A stretch of DNA of 64,000 bases. It comes from Phoma sp. XZ068 (taxonomy: Eukaryota > Ascomycota > Dothideomycetes > Pleosporales > Didymellaceae). Below, in pieces: positions 32,669 through 45,900 of this stretch (the first letter of the stretch is position 1; every line of letters begins with the position of its first letter). The notes under the pieces were generated by a model, which had not been told where the DNA came from, searched no databases, and saw nothing but the letters and a program-made list of their open reading frames with translations. Position numbers and translations under genes: made by a program. The stretch lies in NCBI GenBank assembly GCA_004835665.1, contig RBKR01000005.1:186001-250000 (forward strand), written 5' to 3'.

Positions 32669-35600
32669 ATGTCGACAACACCATTAGGCGCGACTAATGC
32701 GCCCTCAAAACCTCGAACCACGCTGTTAGCAGCACTACGAAAGTCAGATTCGAGCGATTCCGCAGAGAGCAGCGCGGAGTCTGCGAGCGATGCTTCAGAT
32801 TCTGAAGATATACCTAACACCACCACCGCGAAATCGCCACACGAGCCACTGCCTCGACTCAGAACCCAATCTCCCGAGGCAGAGGAGGAAGTGGACGCAG
32901 AGAGCGCATACCAGCGGATGAAGCAGCGGTTGGCTGATGAGAAGGAATCCCAAAGGCAACATGAACAAGAGGTAGCACCTGTGGTTGCAGCCACTACCAG
33001 CAGCGACGAGGAGGATATGCCAGTCCGAAAACCTGTCCGCCGATCCACAGAGAAGCAGAAGTCCTCAAGTACTCGCGCATCACCATCACCAAGTGTCCGA
33101 TCACGGCAGTCGTCTCCTGGACTTTTCGTGTCACCGGGTCCATCTCCAGTCAAAAAGCGGTCTCCCCTTCGAACATCAGGTGGCTCCGACTCAGATGGAT
33201 CGTCACAACGCGCGACTACCACCGATCTGCAAGAACGTGTCAAGCGAATCAGAGCGGAGAGGTTAGCAAAGCAGAAGGAAGAACAGGTTAAAATAGCCCT
33301 ACAGACAGGTTCTAAGCGTTCGTCTGACCAGAAGGCGGGGAGTGACACCGATGGCGAAGCCGACAGGCGGTTAACACAGCAGGCCAAGCCTACTCGCAGG
33401 GCCGGCAAAAAGGCCATGGAAGCTATGGCTCGCGACCAGCAACGAATCAGTCGTAACATGCAACTTACTCATCAGTCCAAGACGAAGAAAAGATACTCAA
33501 CGAAAGATCTCTTCGCCAAATTCGGCTTCAATGCGCCGGATGATCAGACCACAACATCACCTCCCACCCCAGAAAAGATGGTAGGGCTTGTATCGTCGGA
33601 CGTGGAAGCACAAACAATGCATGACACACCACCCACGAGTCCACCACGCCAGGAGGATGTTACAGAAAAGCACATGACTGATTCTGGCAACACAACACCA
33701 AGAGCAATACTCATCGAGGAAGCAAACGACACTACGCCCGTACCTACGATAACGGACAAGGGTAAAGGTCGCGCTTTAGAGTTTGCACATCTGCCTACAC
33801 GGTCTTGGACGGGAGGGGCACAACCGGTGACTGTCCAACGTGTGCAAGTAGAATCAGTCAATTCTTTGGACCACACCATGGTAGAGCTGTCTGATTCTGA
33901 CGACGATGCTAAAGCGGCGCCCAAGAGCAGGTTCGCGGTCTTTGACCGCATACGCACGAAAGAGCAGGACGAGTCGAATTCATTTGTGACCCTTCGTCAC
34001 CTTGCACATCTCACCTCCCCAAAGAACACTCGGAAGGGCCCAAAGACGATCAGCCGCAGTGAGATGCATTTTTCTCTTGCTCAGAAAGCTCGACAGCAAG
34101 CACACAGGGTCCGCGAAGAGCGGATCGAAGAGCTGAAGCGACGCGGCATCCACATCGAGACCGCGGAGGAGCGAGAGAAGAACCAGATGGAGATCGAAGA
34201 CATGGTGGCTCAGTTCGAAAAGCAACGGCAGGAAGATCTCAAACTTGCCAAGCTAGAGAAGAAGGAAGCCAAAGCCAACGGCGAGATGATCGATGAATTG
34301 CCTTCCAGCGATGAGTCGGACGGTGATTACGTTGGCAGTGGTGAAGAGGACGTCGTAGAGGGCGACGATGAGGACCAGGATGAGGAGGCGGCTGAGCTCG
34401 AGCTCTCTGGCTCTGAGGACGAGCCAATGGAGGACGAAGACGCTGAAGAGGCAGACGCAACCAATGACTTGATCGACGGCGCCGCGGACGAGGATGCGGA
34501 CGACGAAGTAGACGACGCGCCTGCGCGCAAGCAGACCACAAAGCGAGCTCGAAGAGTTGTTGACGATGACGAGAGCGACAACGACGCACCGACCTCCGGA
34601 TCACCCACCCAGCAAGCAACTCAAGATGATGCAAAGGCCGCCTTCGGCTTTGGCAACGCTAGCACAGGTCTCGGTCTTACGCAGATGTTCGCTGGAACGA
34701 TGGCAAACTTGGACGCCTCTCAAACCACCTCCCAAGAGCCTGAGCAAGACTCTTTGGACTTCTTGCGAAGCTTACCGGACACCCAACCCGGCGTGACCTT
34801 CAGCCAGACCCACGACACTCTGATCCCTAACAGCCAGTTGAACGTGTCGCCTCGCAAAGAGTCACAGGCGGGAGCAGAGTCCCAGTTCAGCTTGGGCATA
34901 GGTCAGCTCATCGGAGCAAGCCCTGCCCGCACCCAGTTCTCTGAGGCTCCTGAGCCTACACAGGATGCCGGCTTCTCTTTCTCCCGCTCGCCGGCTGGCT
35001 TCATGGCTCCAATATCAACCGTTGAGACCGTGATGATGACCGTTGCTGAGTCGCCAATCAAGCAACGGACCGGTAAGCTGCAGCGCGGTCGCCGTGAGGT
35101 CGCTGTCGAGCTTTCCGATGTTGAGGACGACCTTGTCGACGTCGCCTCTGACTTGAGTGATGTCGATGACATCCAACGACCACCGAAGCACCGCGATGCA
35201 TTCTGCGCCATGCAGAAGGGTGCGAAGAAGCAGAAGGCGATTGATGACTTCAACAAGAAGACAAGTCTGGCCAAGGACGTTGTGGAAGAACAAGCCGACG
35301 AGTCCGAAGACGAATATGCAGGCATTGGTGGTGCTAGTGACGATGACAGCGGTGAGGAGGACGAGGATTTGAAGAATATGATCGACCACAACGATGTCAA
35401 AGTTGACGAGCGACAGATTGCTGCATTCTACGCGTAAGTTATGGCCTGATGATATGAGTATGCTCAACCCACTGACAACTGTAGCGACAAATCCAAGAAA
35501 GACGACGAGAAGAACATCAATCAGCTCTACAAAGATCTCATGAACGGCGGCCTCCGCAAGCGCGCTGGCCGCGACGCGTTCGACATGTCTGACAGCGAGG

Positions 35601-36514
35601 ACGAGGCCGAGATGAAACAGCGCAAGAAGCGTGCCGACTTTGCTCGCATGCAAAAAGCGCTCATGAGCGACGAGAACATTGGCAAAATCGCCGAGAACCC
35701 CAAGCAACAAGCCTTCTTCAAGACGCTCGCGGATTTCGCCGACGATGCGGACTACGACTTCCTTGAGATGCCGGAGCCCAAGAGCATCTACGCTGAGGAC
35801 TCTCAATCGCAGTCTCAAGAGCAGCAGGACAGCGTGGAAGGAGAAGGTGATGTGGTAGTTCCCGACTCGCAAACTGATTCCACGACTATGCCACCTCCCA
35901 ACCCATTGAAGCGCAAATCCCCTTCCTCATCCCAAAAGGAAAACCGACCACCACCAAACCTGCGCCGCTCAGACAACGGCCTGGCACGTCGTCCCATCAC
36001 ACTGGCAGACGTGCAAAACTCGGTGTCGGAACTGCTCGAAGACTCGCGCGTTGTGGTGCCAGACAGCCAGTACGCATCCGACTCGGACTCGGAGCTAGAA
36101 ATCGTAGACAAGCCCGTACGCAAAGCCGTCGTCGATCGCCTCACACTAAGCCGACAGTCTACACTAGAAGAGAGCCAGAACAGCGCCGCTGGTGACGGAT
36201 TGGCATTCCACGCGCCATCGCGTGGTCCTGCGGCGCCAGGGTTCCGCATCCCGAGTCTCATTCGCCAGGCGACTAGCAGTCTGTCTGCGACGTCTGAGCG
36301 CTCGGAAAAGACGAGCCAGGCTTCGGAGGGGAGCGTGAGGAGAGGCGGTACAGGAAGGAGCAATATCCATGCGCAGGCGAGGGAGGCAGAGCGCAGAGCG
36401 CTGCTGGAGAAGAAGGACCAGCGGAGGAAGGAGGTGCTGAAGAAGAAGGTTGACAAGGGGAGGAAGGGGGGTATGAGGAGCGTATTTGGGGATTTGAGTG
36501 GTGGATTTGAATAA
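32669..36514 (+). CDS. MRC1: Mediator of replication checkpoint Mrc1 (Claspin orthologue)
   Basis: Exons 32669-35433 and 35485-36514 with a 51 bp intron give 1264 aa. The protein is long, acidic and Ser-rich with many SQ/TQ sites, the phosphorylation targets of Mec1/ATR-type kinases. Recognised blocks are KKRYSTKDLFAKFGFNAP, FVTLRHLAHLTSPKN with a following basic helix, and the MRC1-like domain (about residues 840-985). That domain includes RDAFCAMQKGAKKQKAIDDF, the split AFYADKSKKDDEKNINQLY and the Arg-rich LRKRAGRDAFDMSDSEDEAE. Mrc1 travels with the replisome through Tof1-Csm3 and Pol epsilon and relays stalled-fork signals to Rad53. The intron falls inside the conserved domain and restores it exactly. 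It converges on COQ7 with 94 bp between the stops. Confidence 0.92.
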
Positions 36515-36608
36515 GTATTACTTTGAGATTGTTTGGGTAGCGAGGCGTCCAGGATATATCAACCATCAACTTCATCTCAATATCATACAACACTCCACAC
36601 ACCACCCA

Positions 36609-37433
36609 TCACACCCTCTCACTAACCCAAATCGCCCCCCGACACCCCGCCCTAATCCCCTCAGTCAAAAACTCATACGGCCTCGCCTCCTTCGCATCAT
36701 TCTCAACCGCATGATCCAAATGCTCCAACTCCTCATCCCTTATCCTCCTCAACTCACCCACCAACGTCTCCAACTCCGGGCCTAGACTCTCCCCCCGCGC
36801 CTCGCACTTCCCCGCCCAATCAAGCAACACACGCACCTGCTCATTATAATGCGTACCAATCTCCGTCTCCACCGCCTCCGTACACGCCATCGCCGCCTCA
36901 CGGCCCAGCACGGCGGTCGACCACCCGAGGAAACTTGCGGCCGCCGTCCAGAGCGGTGTCATGGCGGTAGGTCGGATGCGGTGCTTGAGAATGACGTCGT
37001 TGAAGTAGGCGTAGTGGCCGGCTTCTTGGTCGTACATGTGCTTCATCAATGGCCGGAGGTGGGGGTGCGAGCGTGTGAGGATGGGGGATTGCGCGGCGTA
37101 GATGAGGATTGCGGCGAGTTCGCCGGTTTGGTTTACGCGCAGGGCGGAGGAGAGGAAGTTGCGCTGTTCTTGGGTGAGGCGGTGGATGGGTTTGGAGGCG
37201 CTGGGTGGTGATGAGGCGGTGGCGTTGTTTGTTGGTGGGTTGAGGTTTGATTTGGCGGCGTTGTCTGGTGTGGGAGGGCTACCTGAAGGTGTTGCTGCTG
37301 TGCTTTGGTGTCGCCGCCGCTGGCGTGATGGCGTTGAGTGAGTGCATGGTGTGAGGGTCCGAGGCGCGAGAAAGTCGAGTATGGGCGCTTGGCTGCGAGC
37401 CAATGCTTTCGGTGCGAGGAGTTTGGCTGACAT
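36609..37433 (-). CDS. COQ7: 5-demethoxyubiquinone hydroxylase, mitochondrial
   Basis: Single-exon minus-strand gene, 274 aa. Residues 1 to about 45 are Arg/Ser/Thr-rich (MSAKLLAPKALARSQAP, RQRRRHQSTAA), a mitochondrial presequence. A Pro/Asn/Ala-rich linker of about 45 residues precedes the catalytic part. The two-fold di-iron carboxylate repeat shows as RVNQTGELAAILIYAAQ, HMYDQEAGHYAYF, ACTEAVETEIGTHYNEQ and RIRDEELEHLDHA, which supply the Glu/His ligands. Coq7/Cat5 hydroxylates demethoxyubiquinone in the penultimate step of coenzyme Q synthesis on the matrix side of the inner membrane within the CoQ synthome. It is divergent to RTF1 with 309 bp between. Confidence 0.95.
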   Translation of the reverse strand: MSAKLLAPKALARSQAPILDFLAPRTLTPCTHSTPSRQRRRHQSTAATPSGSPPTPDNAAKSNLNPPTNNATASSPPSASKPIHRLTQEQRNFLSSALRVNQTGELAAILIYAAQSPILTRSHPHLRPLMKHMYDQEAGHYAYFNDVILKHRIRPTAMTPLWTAAASFLGWSTAVLGREAAMACTEAVETEIGTHYNEQVRVLLDWAGKCEARGESLGPELETLVGELRRIRDEELEHLDHAVENDAKEARPYEFLTEGIRAGCRGAIWVSERV

Positions 37434-37742
37434 ATTGTGCTGTGACTGCGCGGTACAATAGCAGCAGAATAAGTGACAATGGTAAAGTCAAGTCAAAGTG
37501 ATAGCTAATGATGCGCTCACCGCGCTAGCGGACCCACTCGCGTCGACTTGACGCGCCGAACGCCAAGTCCCTGTTCTTTAATCCATCCTCGTTTGCCCGA
37601 CCTCTGAGCGACAACGTCTCTTCCACGCCCCTGATCCGAACGCCTTTTTCGCCTCCCGCCGTCTTTTGCGACACCATTTTGACGGCCCTCCCCGCCAAAA
37701 CCATCCTCACTTGTTCGCAAACTCATCCACATCCTCTCCAAC
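37434..37742. promoter_or_regulatory. Divergent promoter COQ7 / RTF1
   Basis: 309 bp between two start codons. No distinctive site recognised. Confidence 0.4.
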
Positions 37743-39396
37743 ATGTCCGACATCGACGATGAGCTCTTCGCCCTCGCTGGCGGCGACGAAGAGGCAGACG
37801 TTGAAGAAGGCGAGGCGTGAGTGACCTCCTTTCCTCTGCTCCCATCATCCACGCCGTCATATCATCTCCAATATGGCATCCAGCGACCGCCCTGCCTCTT
37901 TCCACACCTTGGCCCTCCTGAACGACGCTGACTCTCGCCAGCTCATCGCCAGCAGCCTCGTCGCCGAACTCACTCGGCTCAGATGCTATGGAAGAGTCCG
38001 ACTCGGACCGCGACGATGAGCCCCCCGCACGGTCGGCCGACGTGCCGTATCCCCTTGAGGGCAAGTACATCGACGAGGCCGACAAGCGGAGGATCATGGG
38101 CATGTCGCAGCTCGACCGCGAAGAGATTCTCGGCCAGCGTGCCGAGGAGATGAGCAGAGCCAACTTCACAGCCGAGCTGGCACGGCGTGCAGCAAACCTC
38201 CAAAACGACCGCAAGCGCAAGGTCGACTCGGAGGAGCCCGATGAGATGCGGCGCGAGAACAGTCGGCCCAAGGTCAAGGCGAGGGTCAACGACAAGCTCG
38301 AGGAGTACAAGCGTAACCGCGAACAACGCGGCCAGCAAAGAGACCGAGATAACGACCGCCGCAACAACCGCCGGCGATCGAGCTCGGCAGACCGCGACGG
38401 TGCGTCAGATGTCGATGCTGACGGCGAGAGTGACGTCGAGTGGGACGACCGTGCCCCGGCAAAGGTCCGCGAAGAGCTGCCCGCTACCCTTCGTGACTTT
38501 GATTCTATCCGCGTTGGCCGTGGCTTCTTCTCTGAGGTCTGCTTCTACCCAGGCTTCGAGGATGCGGTGACTGGCACTTTTGGACGTGTTGGTGTTGGCC
38601 AAGACTCGCAGCGCCGGACAATGTACAAGATGGCGCAAATCAAGGGTGTGTATGTCATATCACTACTGAGAGCTCAGCTAACTCCTCAGGCATCAACACT
38701 GGCAAGCCGTACGTTTTTGAAGGCAAGAACGGGGCGAAGATTGCGACCGACCAATACGTCGTTGCGCAACACGGCTCCACCAAGAAAGACTACCAGTTCC
38801 AGTTCTTATCGAACCAGCGCTTCGACGACCGAGATCTGGATGTCTACAAGCAGTCTCTCGCCGAGACAAATTCAAAGATTCCCACCAAGGCGTTCCTGGA
38901 GCGCAAATTCGACGACCTCAAGAGCCTCCAGAACCACCACTGGACGGAGCCCGAGATCAACGCCCGCATCGCAAAGGCAAAGAAATACCAACACCTCCTC
39001 CACCGCAACTCCATCGACGCCCAGCCCCGGATACAAACCCAATCCGAAGCCGCCGCCGTCAAAACCGCCGAACTCAACCGCATGAACCGCATCAAAGAAG
39101 CCGAGCGCGTCCGCAAAGTCCAACTCGACCAGCAACGCCAGAAAAAGCTCGACCAAAAAAAGGAAGCCGCCCGCAAACGCGCCGAAGAAGAAGCCCGCAA
39201 AGCGCAGGAAGAAGCCGTCCTCGCAAAGGAAACAGACGCCCTCTTCGGCGACGGCGACACCTCGTCGCGCGCCAGCACGCCCAAGCCCCAGGATAAGAAG
39301 AAGACTGAGCGTAAAGGGCTGCCGACGTTCAGGAAACCGAAGACGGACGATGAGTTTATTGCGAGTATGGATTTGGATATTGATATTGCGATTTAG
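37743..39396 (+). CDS. RTF1: Paf1 complex subunit Rtf1 (Plus3 domain)
   Basis: Three exons: 37743-37816, 37942-38645 and 38690-39396, giving 494 aa. The first exon is tiny (MSDIDDELFALAGGDEEADV). Exon 2 carries the histone-modification region (YIDEADKRRIMGMSQLDREE, ILGQRAEEMSRANFTAELA) that promotes H2B ubiquitination in yeast. It then runs into the Plus3 domain (about 202-335; LRDFDSIRVGRGFFSEVCFY, RTMYKMAQIKGINTGKPYVF, NQRFDDRDLDVYK), which binds phosphorylated Spt5. The C-terminal half is a charged coiled coil (RMNRIKEAERVRKVQLDQQR) ending with a conserved acidic ASMDLDIDI tail. The third intron boundary uses a GTGTGT donor inside the Plus3 domain and restores frame. It acts in transcription elongation in the nucleus. 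Confidence 0.94.
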
Positions 39397-42300
39397 ACTT
39401 GCGGTGTTTTGTGTTCGACGCAATGTCAGGCCGTCTTTTACTACTTATTTGTTTCGGCTTTGCATATGGTATCGGCGTTTGAGCATGTACTTTTCCGCCG
39501 CAAAAGCTTTATATATGCTGCTGAATCTCGTCATCGTCATTGATATCTCAATTGCATAGTTATATCATATCAACATCAATATACCCATTTCTCAGTACCA
39601 CTTATTCCTCGTGATTTTTGCGTGTTCTATCTATTTAGAAGGACGGGTTTATACTTAGGTATTGATATTGATGTCTGGACATGTACAATTCTGAGTACTT
39701 TGAGGTGGGCATGTAATATTTTACTGCATAATTTCGTCTGTTGAATTGTCTTGATGTTGCATTGGTTTGTATATTCATTGGTGGTTAAGGTGAGTGTAGT
39801 TTAGGATATACACTTAGTTTAGCGCTGCAGAAGGTTTTGCAGGCTGGTTGTGTGTTTTGTACGCTGTTCAATGCTGTTGTTGTTATCGTTGGGGTGTTTG
39901 TGTGTGATTGTGTGGTTTTGTGGCGATGGTAGTGTCCCTATTTATCAGCAATCAACTAGCATTGTGCTGTGTCTCAATTTGTAATTGTTGCGTCTTTGTG
40001 TTGCATACGCGGTGAAGATTAACCGGGTCTCAACTCTACTGGGGTCTCCGGGAGATGGGTTAATCATGAACGATATGCTTTTTTTTGTAGACCTTGATTT
40101 TAGAGTTTGTGGGATGAGGATGAGGATGGGAGGTGTGTCCAATGTTGGTCGAGCAGAATGGGCAATATGGATGTGAGTGTATGTGTAGTTGAACTGATAC
40201 ATTATAGTCTAGTTTTTGTGACTATCATGGTAAGCGTAGGCGTGATCGTATGGCAATCGTAACCAGAAACGACCCCTTTTCTCTACCCCCTTTCAGTGTA
40301 TATTTTTCATGGAGAAGTAGCCTAGCACTTACTATTGGGCTTAGACGATGTCTTAGTAGAATCAGGCTTCATGTCTGTTTGGAACCTGGCGGCGTTTAAC
40401 TGAGAGTCCTAGAGAAAATGTTTCTAGTATATGAGTGGTTTGCTTTGTTCTGTAATGATACAAGGAAAGGGAAAGGACATCAACTTCGAGTAAACGTGTG
40501 GATACTGGCCATAAAATGCCCAACGTTAGTGTGCTGCGAATAAATATAGTACGATACAACCAATGCTATTCTCCACCGTTCTTCCGTATATTTTCCTTGA
40601 TATGTGTTCATTTAGTTGGTAGGAAGAATAAGAATGGGTGATCGGCTGTGAATCTATTGAAGTCGAAGTCGAGGAATAGTGGTTACGTGACGTTTTGTTT
40701 GATGCCGAATTAGATCTATCTTGAGTCCTCGTCCACGCTATTGGCTTTGTGATAATTTCTTTGAACACTCGAAACATCCTGAGAATACAGCATGTCTCAC
40801 ATGGACGAACGGATTCAGATAGACAACGTAAGTGTACAATTTCAGTTCAAAACCTGGACGACTTTGTCCAAGATCGAAGATGTGTCTATGAAGTCGTTTC
40901 TTTAGTTGGGGATGCGCGGGGTATGCTGTGAGCTACTTAGTGCGGGAGCGGCATCATATCTACGCTATAATCAACCGGCTGGTCAAGGCTATATGTTTCG
41001 AATGGATGCAATACAAACGCCCTATCCCCGTAGAGCTTGTAGCGTTACCGTCATAGCACCCACTTCAATAACTAGAATACTCGTTCAATTTTGCTTATAT
41101 ATAGTTTCAACCTGTAAAGGCGTCAGGGTAATCACTAATTCTACGTGGCATACCTTGTAATCCTAAGAAATGTTGAGGGAAGAAAGTTAAATTACGTTTA
41201 AAAACCGGACTATATCTTTACCATATATATATGGCTTCTTTCGTGTAGTCTCTGAGGATCCTATTCATAATTACAATTATTTTGGTTTCCTGCTGATTGT
41301 CTAGATATACTTAATATTTTTAGACCATCTACTTAGCTGTTAATATACATTCTATTATTGGATTTTTTGTAACGGCAATAGATAGGTTAAATGGGTTTGT
41401 TGATTCGCCATCATGTGCTGAATAGGAAAATCTGAAAGGGGTCCTCCTGACTTCGTTGGTCTCTTCTTCGGGATTTCCAACTGCTGATGGACACTACAAC
41501 CTGGCAATAAAACATCGCAGTATTTTGTTTCGTCTGCTCAGTTCATGCGCAAAGGCTTCGATGTTCCCATCATCGTGGGTAGTATTGCCATCGATGGCTA
41601 AATTCCGAAACACTTGCCGTCTAGGTTTGTTCACCGACTTTGGTCTGCGCTTTCTAAAATGGTTGGCTCGAAGGATTCATGTACTATGCTGACGGGTTGA
41701 CTTCCAAGCAGAATGGATGAACTGATGATAGAGTTGCAGTCGCTATTGTATGGAGTTTCTGTACTGAAGGAGTGGGAGGAGGCGCAGTATCGACGATATA
41801 TTCATTGAGAAAACCTGGGGAGATGGTATGGATTGTAAAGAAGCGTAATACATATAATTGTTCTTTGGAGTAGTTCAAAAAACTAGCATAATATTACTTG
41901 GAATTGTACATATACCATTGCTAGAACAGTGCGGTTAAGGGCATATGCGCGTCTGTTGACTTCAATTCCTTAACGTAATGTTTACCTTGACCTGAAGGTC
42001 GGCCAAGTTGTTAAACTCATTTGTCTGATAAGGTATTCAGTAGGCAAAGGCATTCACGACAATATTCTCCTGCAATATCCTGATGTCAAAGGTTCTCGAT
42101 TGACTGACGCAGGTATCGCCACTATTGGGTCCGATTCGATCAAATTGAAGTCTTTTAGTTGCTGAAGAACGCAGGGTCAACTAAATGTATAGATTTTACT
42201 GGACTATTCGGGACTTGTCTTCTTACTATAATCCGTTTCATGCGTGATCAAGAAAATGGTGTGACAATCCCATATTCCCTTCTCGAAGTCGCAGATTCTT

Positions 42301-42981
42301 CACCGGGAAATGATGCCTGTGCTCCTTCAGCTCAATACAACGCGATACATGCTTCATTCTGACCCTGAAAACTTGGGGCTAAGGCGTTAATTATGAGTCG
42401 TGACGGTCTAAGACCCCCGCTGCCATGCCTTAAGGTCCGAAATTACCAAGCTGGTTAGGCTTTTCCCTGCTCTCGCTCTTCTGTAAAGGAGCTAAGGTCG
42501 GCGTGTATCCCGGTTTCCATGCACCGTTTCGTGCATGGTGTATATATAGCAGCATGGAAAGATCCCATGAGTGTATTTTTCAGCATGTCACAGAAGTGAT
42601 GCGCTTCCTTAGACAGCCCTTTTCATAGTGCTCTACAGTGGTGACCAGTAGTGGTCTCTAGTTCTGCACTCTGGGTATTCTGAGTGCACAATCGCATTAT
42701 ACGGGCAATGCTCGAGCTGTGCCGCATGCACGTCTCCTTGGCTCTCGCCAGACCCCTGTGCGATCTATCAGCTGCGACTGGCTCACCCAACACCATCGGA
42801 TGTAAGCACCCCACTATTCTGGTACATGCGTGGCTGCGTTTCCCCTTACGTATGTGACGCGCGCTGAGGCCTGGTCCTCAGCCTGCTAGTCCTCTGGCGG
42901 CAGCGCGTACAAGGCTGATAGCAAACCTTCCTCATTCTTTTCTCTCCCCTTTGACCAGCAAGCGTGGCCGCAGATCCAGAT
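39397..42981. other. AT-rich gene-free island
   Basis: About 3.6 kb with no supported gene on either strand. Long stretches are dominated by TA/AT steps, e.g. about 39540-39760, 41000-41420 (TATATATATGG, CTTAATATTTTTAGACC) and 41820-41960. Stops are dense in all frames. No terminal repeats or transposon protein fragments were recognised. From about 42600 the composition returns to normal ahead of the NLR gene. The composition is consistent with decayed, RIP-affected repeat DNA, but that is an inference. Confidence 0.55.
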
Positions 42982-45900
42982 ATGGAGCACACAACTTCGA
43001 TCAAGCATGGTGGCGAGGGAAACCCTCTCGATACCACAGGACTCTGCCTGCTTTCTCTCGATGGCGGCGGCGTTCGTGGGCTCTCGACGCTCTACATCTT
43101 GAAGAGCATCATGGACCGACTGAACTACGAACGGAAAAAATTTGGTCTTAAACCAGCAAAGCCATGCGAATTGTTTGACCTCATTGCAGGCACTAGCACC
43201 GGCGGGTATGTGGTCCCGATCGTTGGCGAACGTGACTGATACCCTCGCAACAGGCTCATTGCGATCATGCTTGGCCGGCTCGAAATGGACATGGACGAAT
43301 GCATTGCTGCGTACAGTGATCTCGCCGAAGCTGTCTTTGGCGAAAAATTGCGCCGCCTTCCGTTTAACCTCAAAGGAGGGGTCAAGTCGCGATTCGATTC
43401 TACGAAACTGCAGAGTGCAGTCCGAGAAGTGGTGACAAAAAAGAGTGCGTCTGAGACAGACCTCTTCAATGATGGGGAACAGCGTGGATGTCGCACGTAG
43501 GTGCTCGTCTGACGGGAGGAGTACGAATTCTAACAAGAACAGCTTCGTGTGCACTATCGATCGTCATACCAAGGACGTGATCCGCCTCCGGAGCTACACT
43601 CTCCCTGATGAGCCATGCATCTCCGCAACAATCAGCGAGGCTGCTCTCGCTACATGCGCGGCCACAACTTTCTTCGATCCGGTTGCTATAGGAGATCGCA
43701 CCTTTGCTGATGGCGGCTTTGGCGCGAACAACCCGGTTGACGAAGTAGAAGGAGAAGCAGCAAACATCTGGTGCGCGGAAACGGGAGACCTAAAGCCTCT
43801 AGTCAAGTTGTTCATTTCTATTGGGACTGGCAATCCAGGCAAGAAGGCATTCGAGGACAGCATATTCAAGTTCCTCGGCGAGACAGTGGTGCAGATTGCG
43901 ACAGAGACAGAGGCGACAGAAAAGAAATTCATTGCGAGGTGGGCCAAGCACTTCGATGAGAAGCGATATTTCCGCTTTAATATTGAGCAGGGGTTACAGA
44001 ACATTGGCCTCGAGGAGTATAAGAAGAAGGGGGCTATCGAAGCGGCCTCGGAGGGGTATCTGACAAACACGGCACAAAAGTTTCGAGTACGAGACTGCAT
44101 TCAGAACCTCCGCCTGAAGCAAAGTGTGTACATCGACGACTTCTCGTAGACGTAGTAAATAGCTGATTCTTTCTAGGCAGAGCAGCCGCTGGTATTTCCT
44201 ATATCGTTTCTGTAAGGCCCATGTGCTTCTGCGCTAGGAATGTATTAACCACGTGTAGGAGTTTAATATGAAGCGTGTCGTAGAGCTCCGCACTAGTATG
44301 TTGCTCGCTGATGTTCTGTGGTCTCTGAACTGTACTAAAAGTTGAGTAGCATCGCAAACAGAAGCACCGTGGACTGTTCCATTTCAGAGGAATACACAAT
44401 TTGTCGGACGGATTTCGGAACTTGCTCAGATTAGCACTTTGCTTGCAAATGAAAGTCGCTGCGAGCGGGTGGCTATTGTTGGCCTCGGAGGCATTGGCAA
44501 GACGCAGGTTGCACTCGAATTCGCCCACCAATGGCGGGAAAATCATCCAGACTGCGCAGTGTTCTGGGTACCAGTTACAAATGTTGAGAGCATGCTGGAA
44601 GCGTATCTAGGAATTGGGCAGCAGCTGCAGATCCCTAACTTTGAGCAGGACAAATCAGAGATCCAACAGCTTGTCCATCGCAGGCTAAGCCAAGAAAGTT
44701 CTGGAAGGTGGCTTGTAGTGTTTGATAATGCCGACGACATCGATGTGTGGACAGAGAAAGTAAGCGGCACAGCCAGCTCGAGTCGTCGAATGGATCACCT
44801 GCCAAAGAGCAAGTATGGGTCCATCCTGTTCACGACCCGAACTCGAAAGGCGGCGACGAAGCTCGCAAACAAAAATGTGGTTCTCGTCGACGAGATGGAC
44901 AATGCCACGGCCGGTAGCTTGCTCAAGAAGTCTTTATTCGACCAGGAACTGCTAGAGGATGACCAGGCTGTAGCGGATCTGCTCGATAGGCTTACCAATC
45001 TCCCACTTGCCATTGTCCAAGCAACCGCCTACATCGACGAGAACCGAATCAGCCTGTCCGAGTATACAGCGCTTCTGGACGATACAGAGGAGAATATCAT
45101 TGATCTCCTAAGCGAAGAGTTTGAGGATGAGGGGCGATATGGGGATTCCAAGAACCCGATTGCAACGACATGGTTCATTTCCTTTGAGCAGATTCGGACG
45201 CGCGACCCGTTAGCAGCAGAATATTTGTCCTTTATGTCGTGTATTGATGCAAAGAACATACCGCTGTCGCTCTTCCCACCGGCGCAGTCCGCCAAGAAGG
45301 CCGTTGATGCCATCGGGACTCTCAGTGCCTACTCTTTTATTACAAAGCATGGGACAGACCAACTCGTAGACTTGTACCGCCTCGTACACCTCGCAACTAG
45401 GAACTGGCTCCGGACGAAGGGGTCTCTGGAACGGTGGACAGTCAAAGGCCTAGAACAATTAGCGAAAGTGTTCCCTGAACCCGATCACGCGAATAGAAGA
45501 GTCTGGAGAATGTACTTACCACACGCACGATACGCTTTGGCTGCGGATTTGGAAGGCGTCTGGGGAGAAGCAAAGATGTACCTGCTCCGGATGTTCGGGC
45601 GTTGTGCCTCTCGCGATGGAAGATACAAGGAAGCAGAAGAAGCTTTCACGAAAGTAATGGGGGAAAAGGAGAAGGCGCTAGGGGAAGAGCACCCTGACAC
45701 CCTAGCTGTTCTAAATGACCTAGCGGCAGTGCTACGGGATCAGGGGAAGTATGAGGAGGCTAAGGAGATGATTCAGCAAGTGCTAGAGGGATACAAGAAG
45801 TTCCTAGGGATAGAACATATATACACCCTGACTGTTGTAAATAACCTAGCAGCAGTACTATGGTACCAGGGGAAGTATAAAGAAGCTGAGGAGCTAAACC

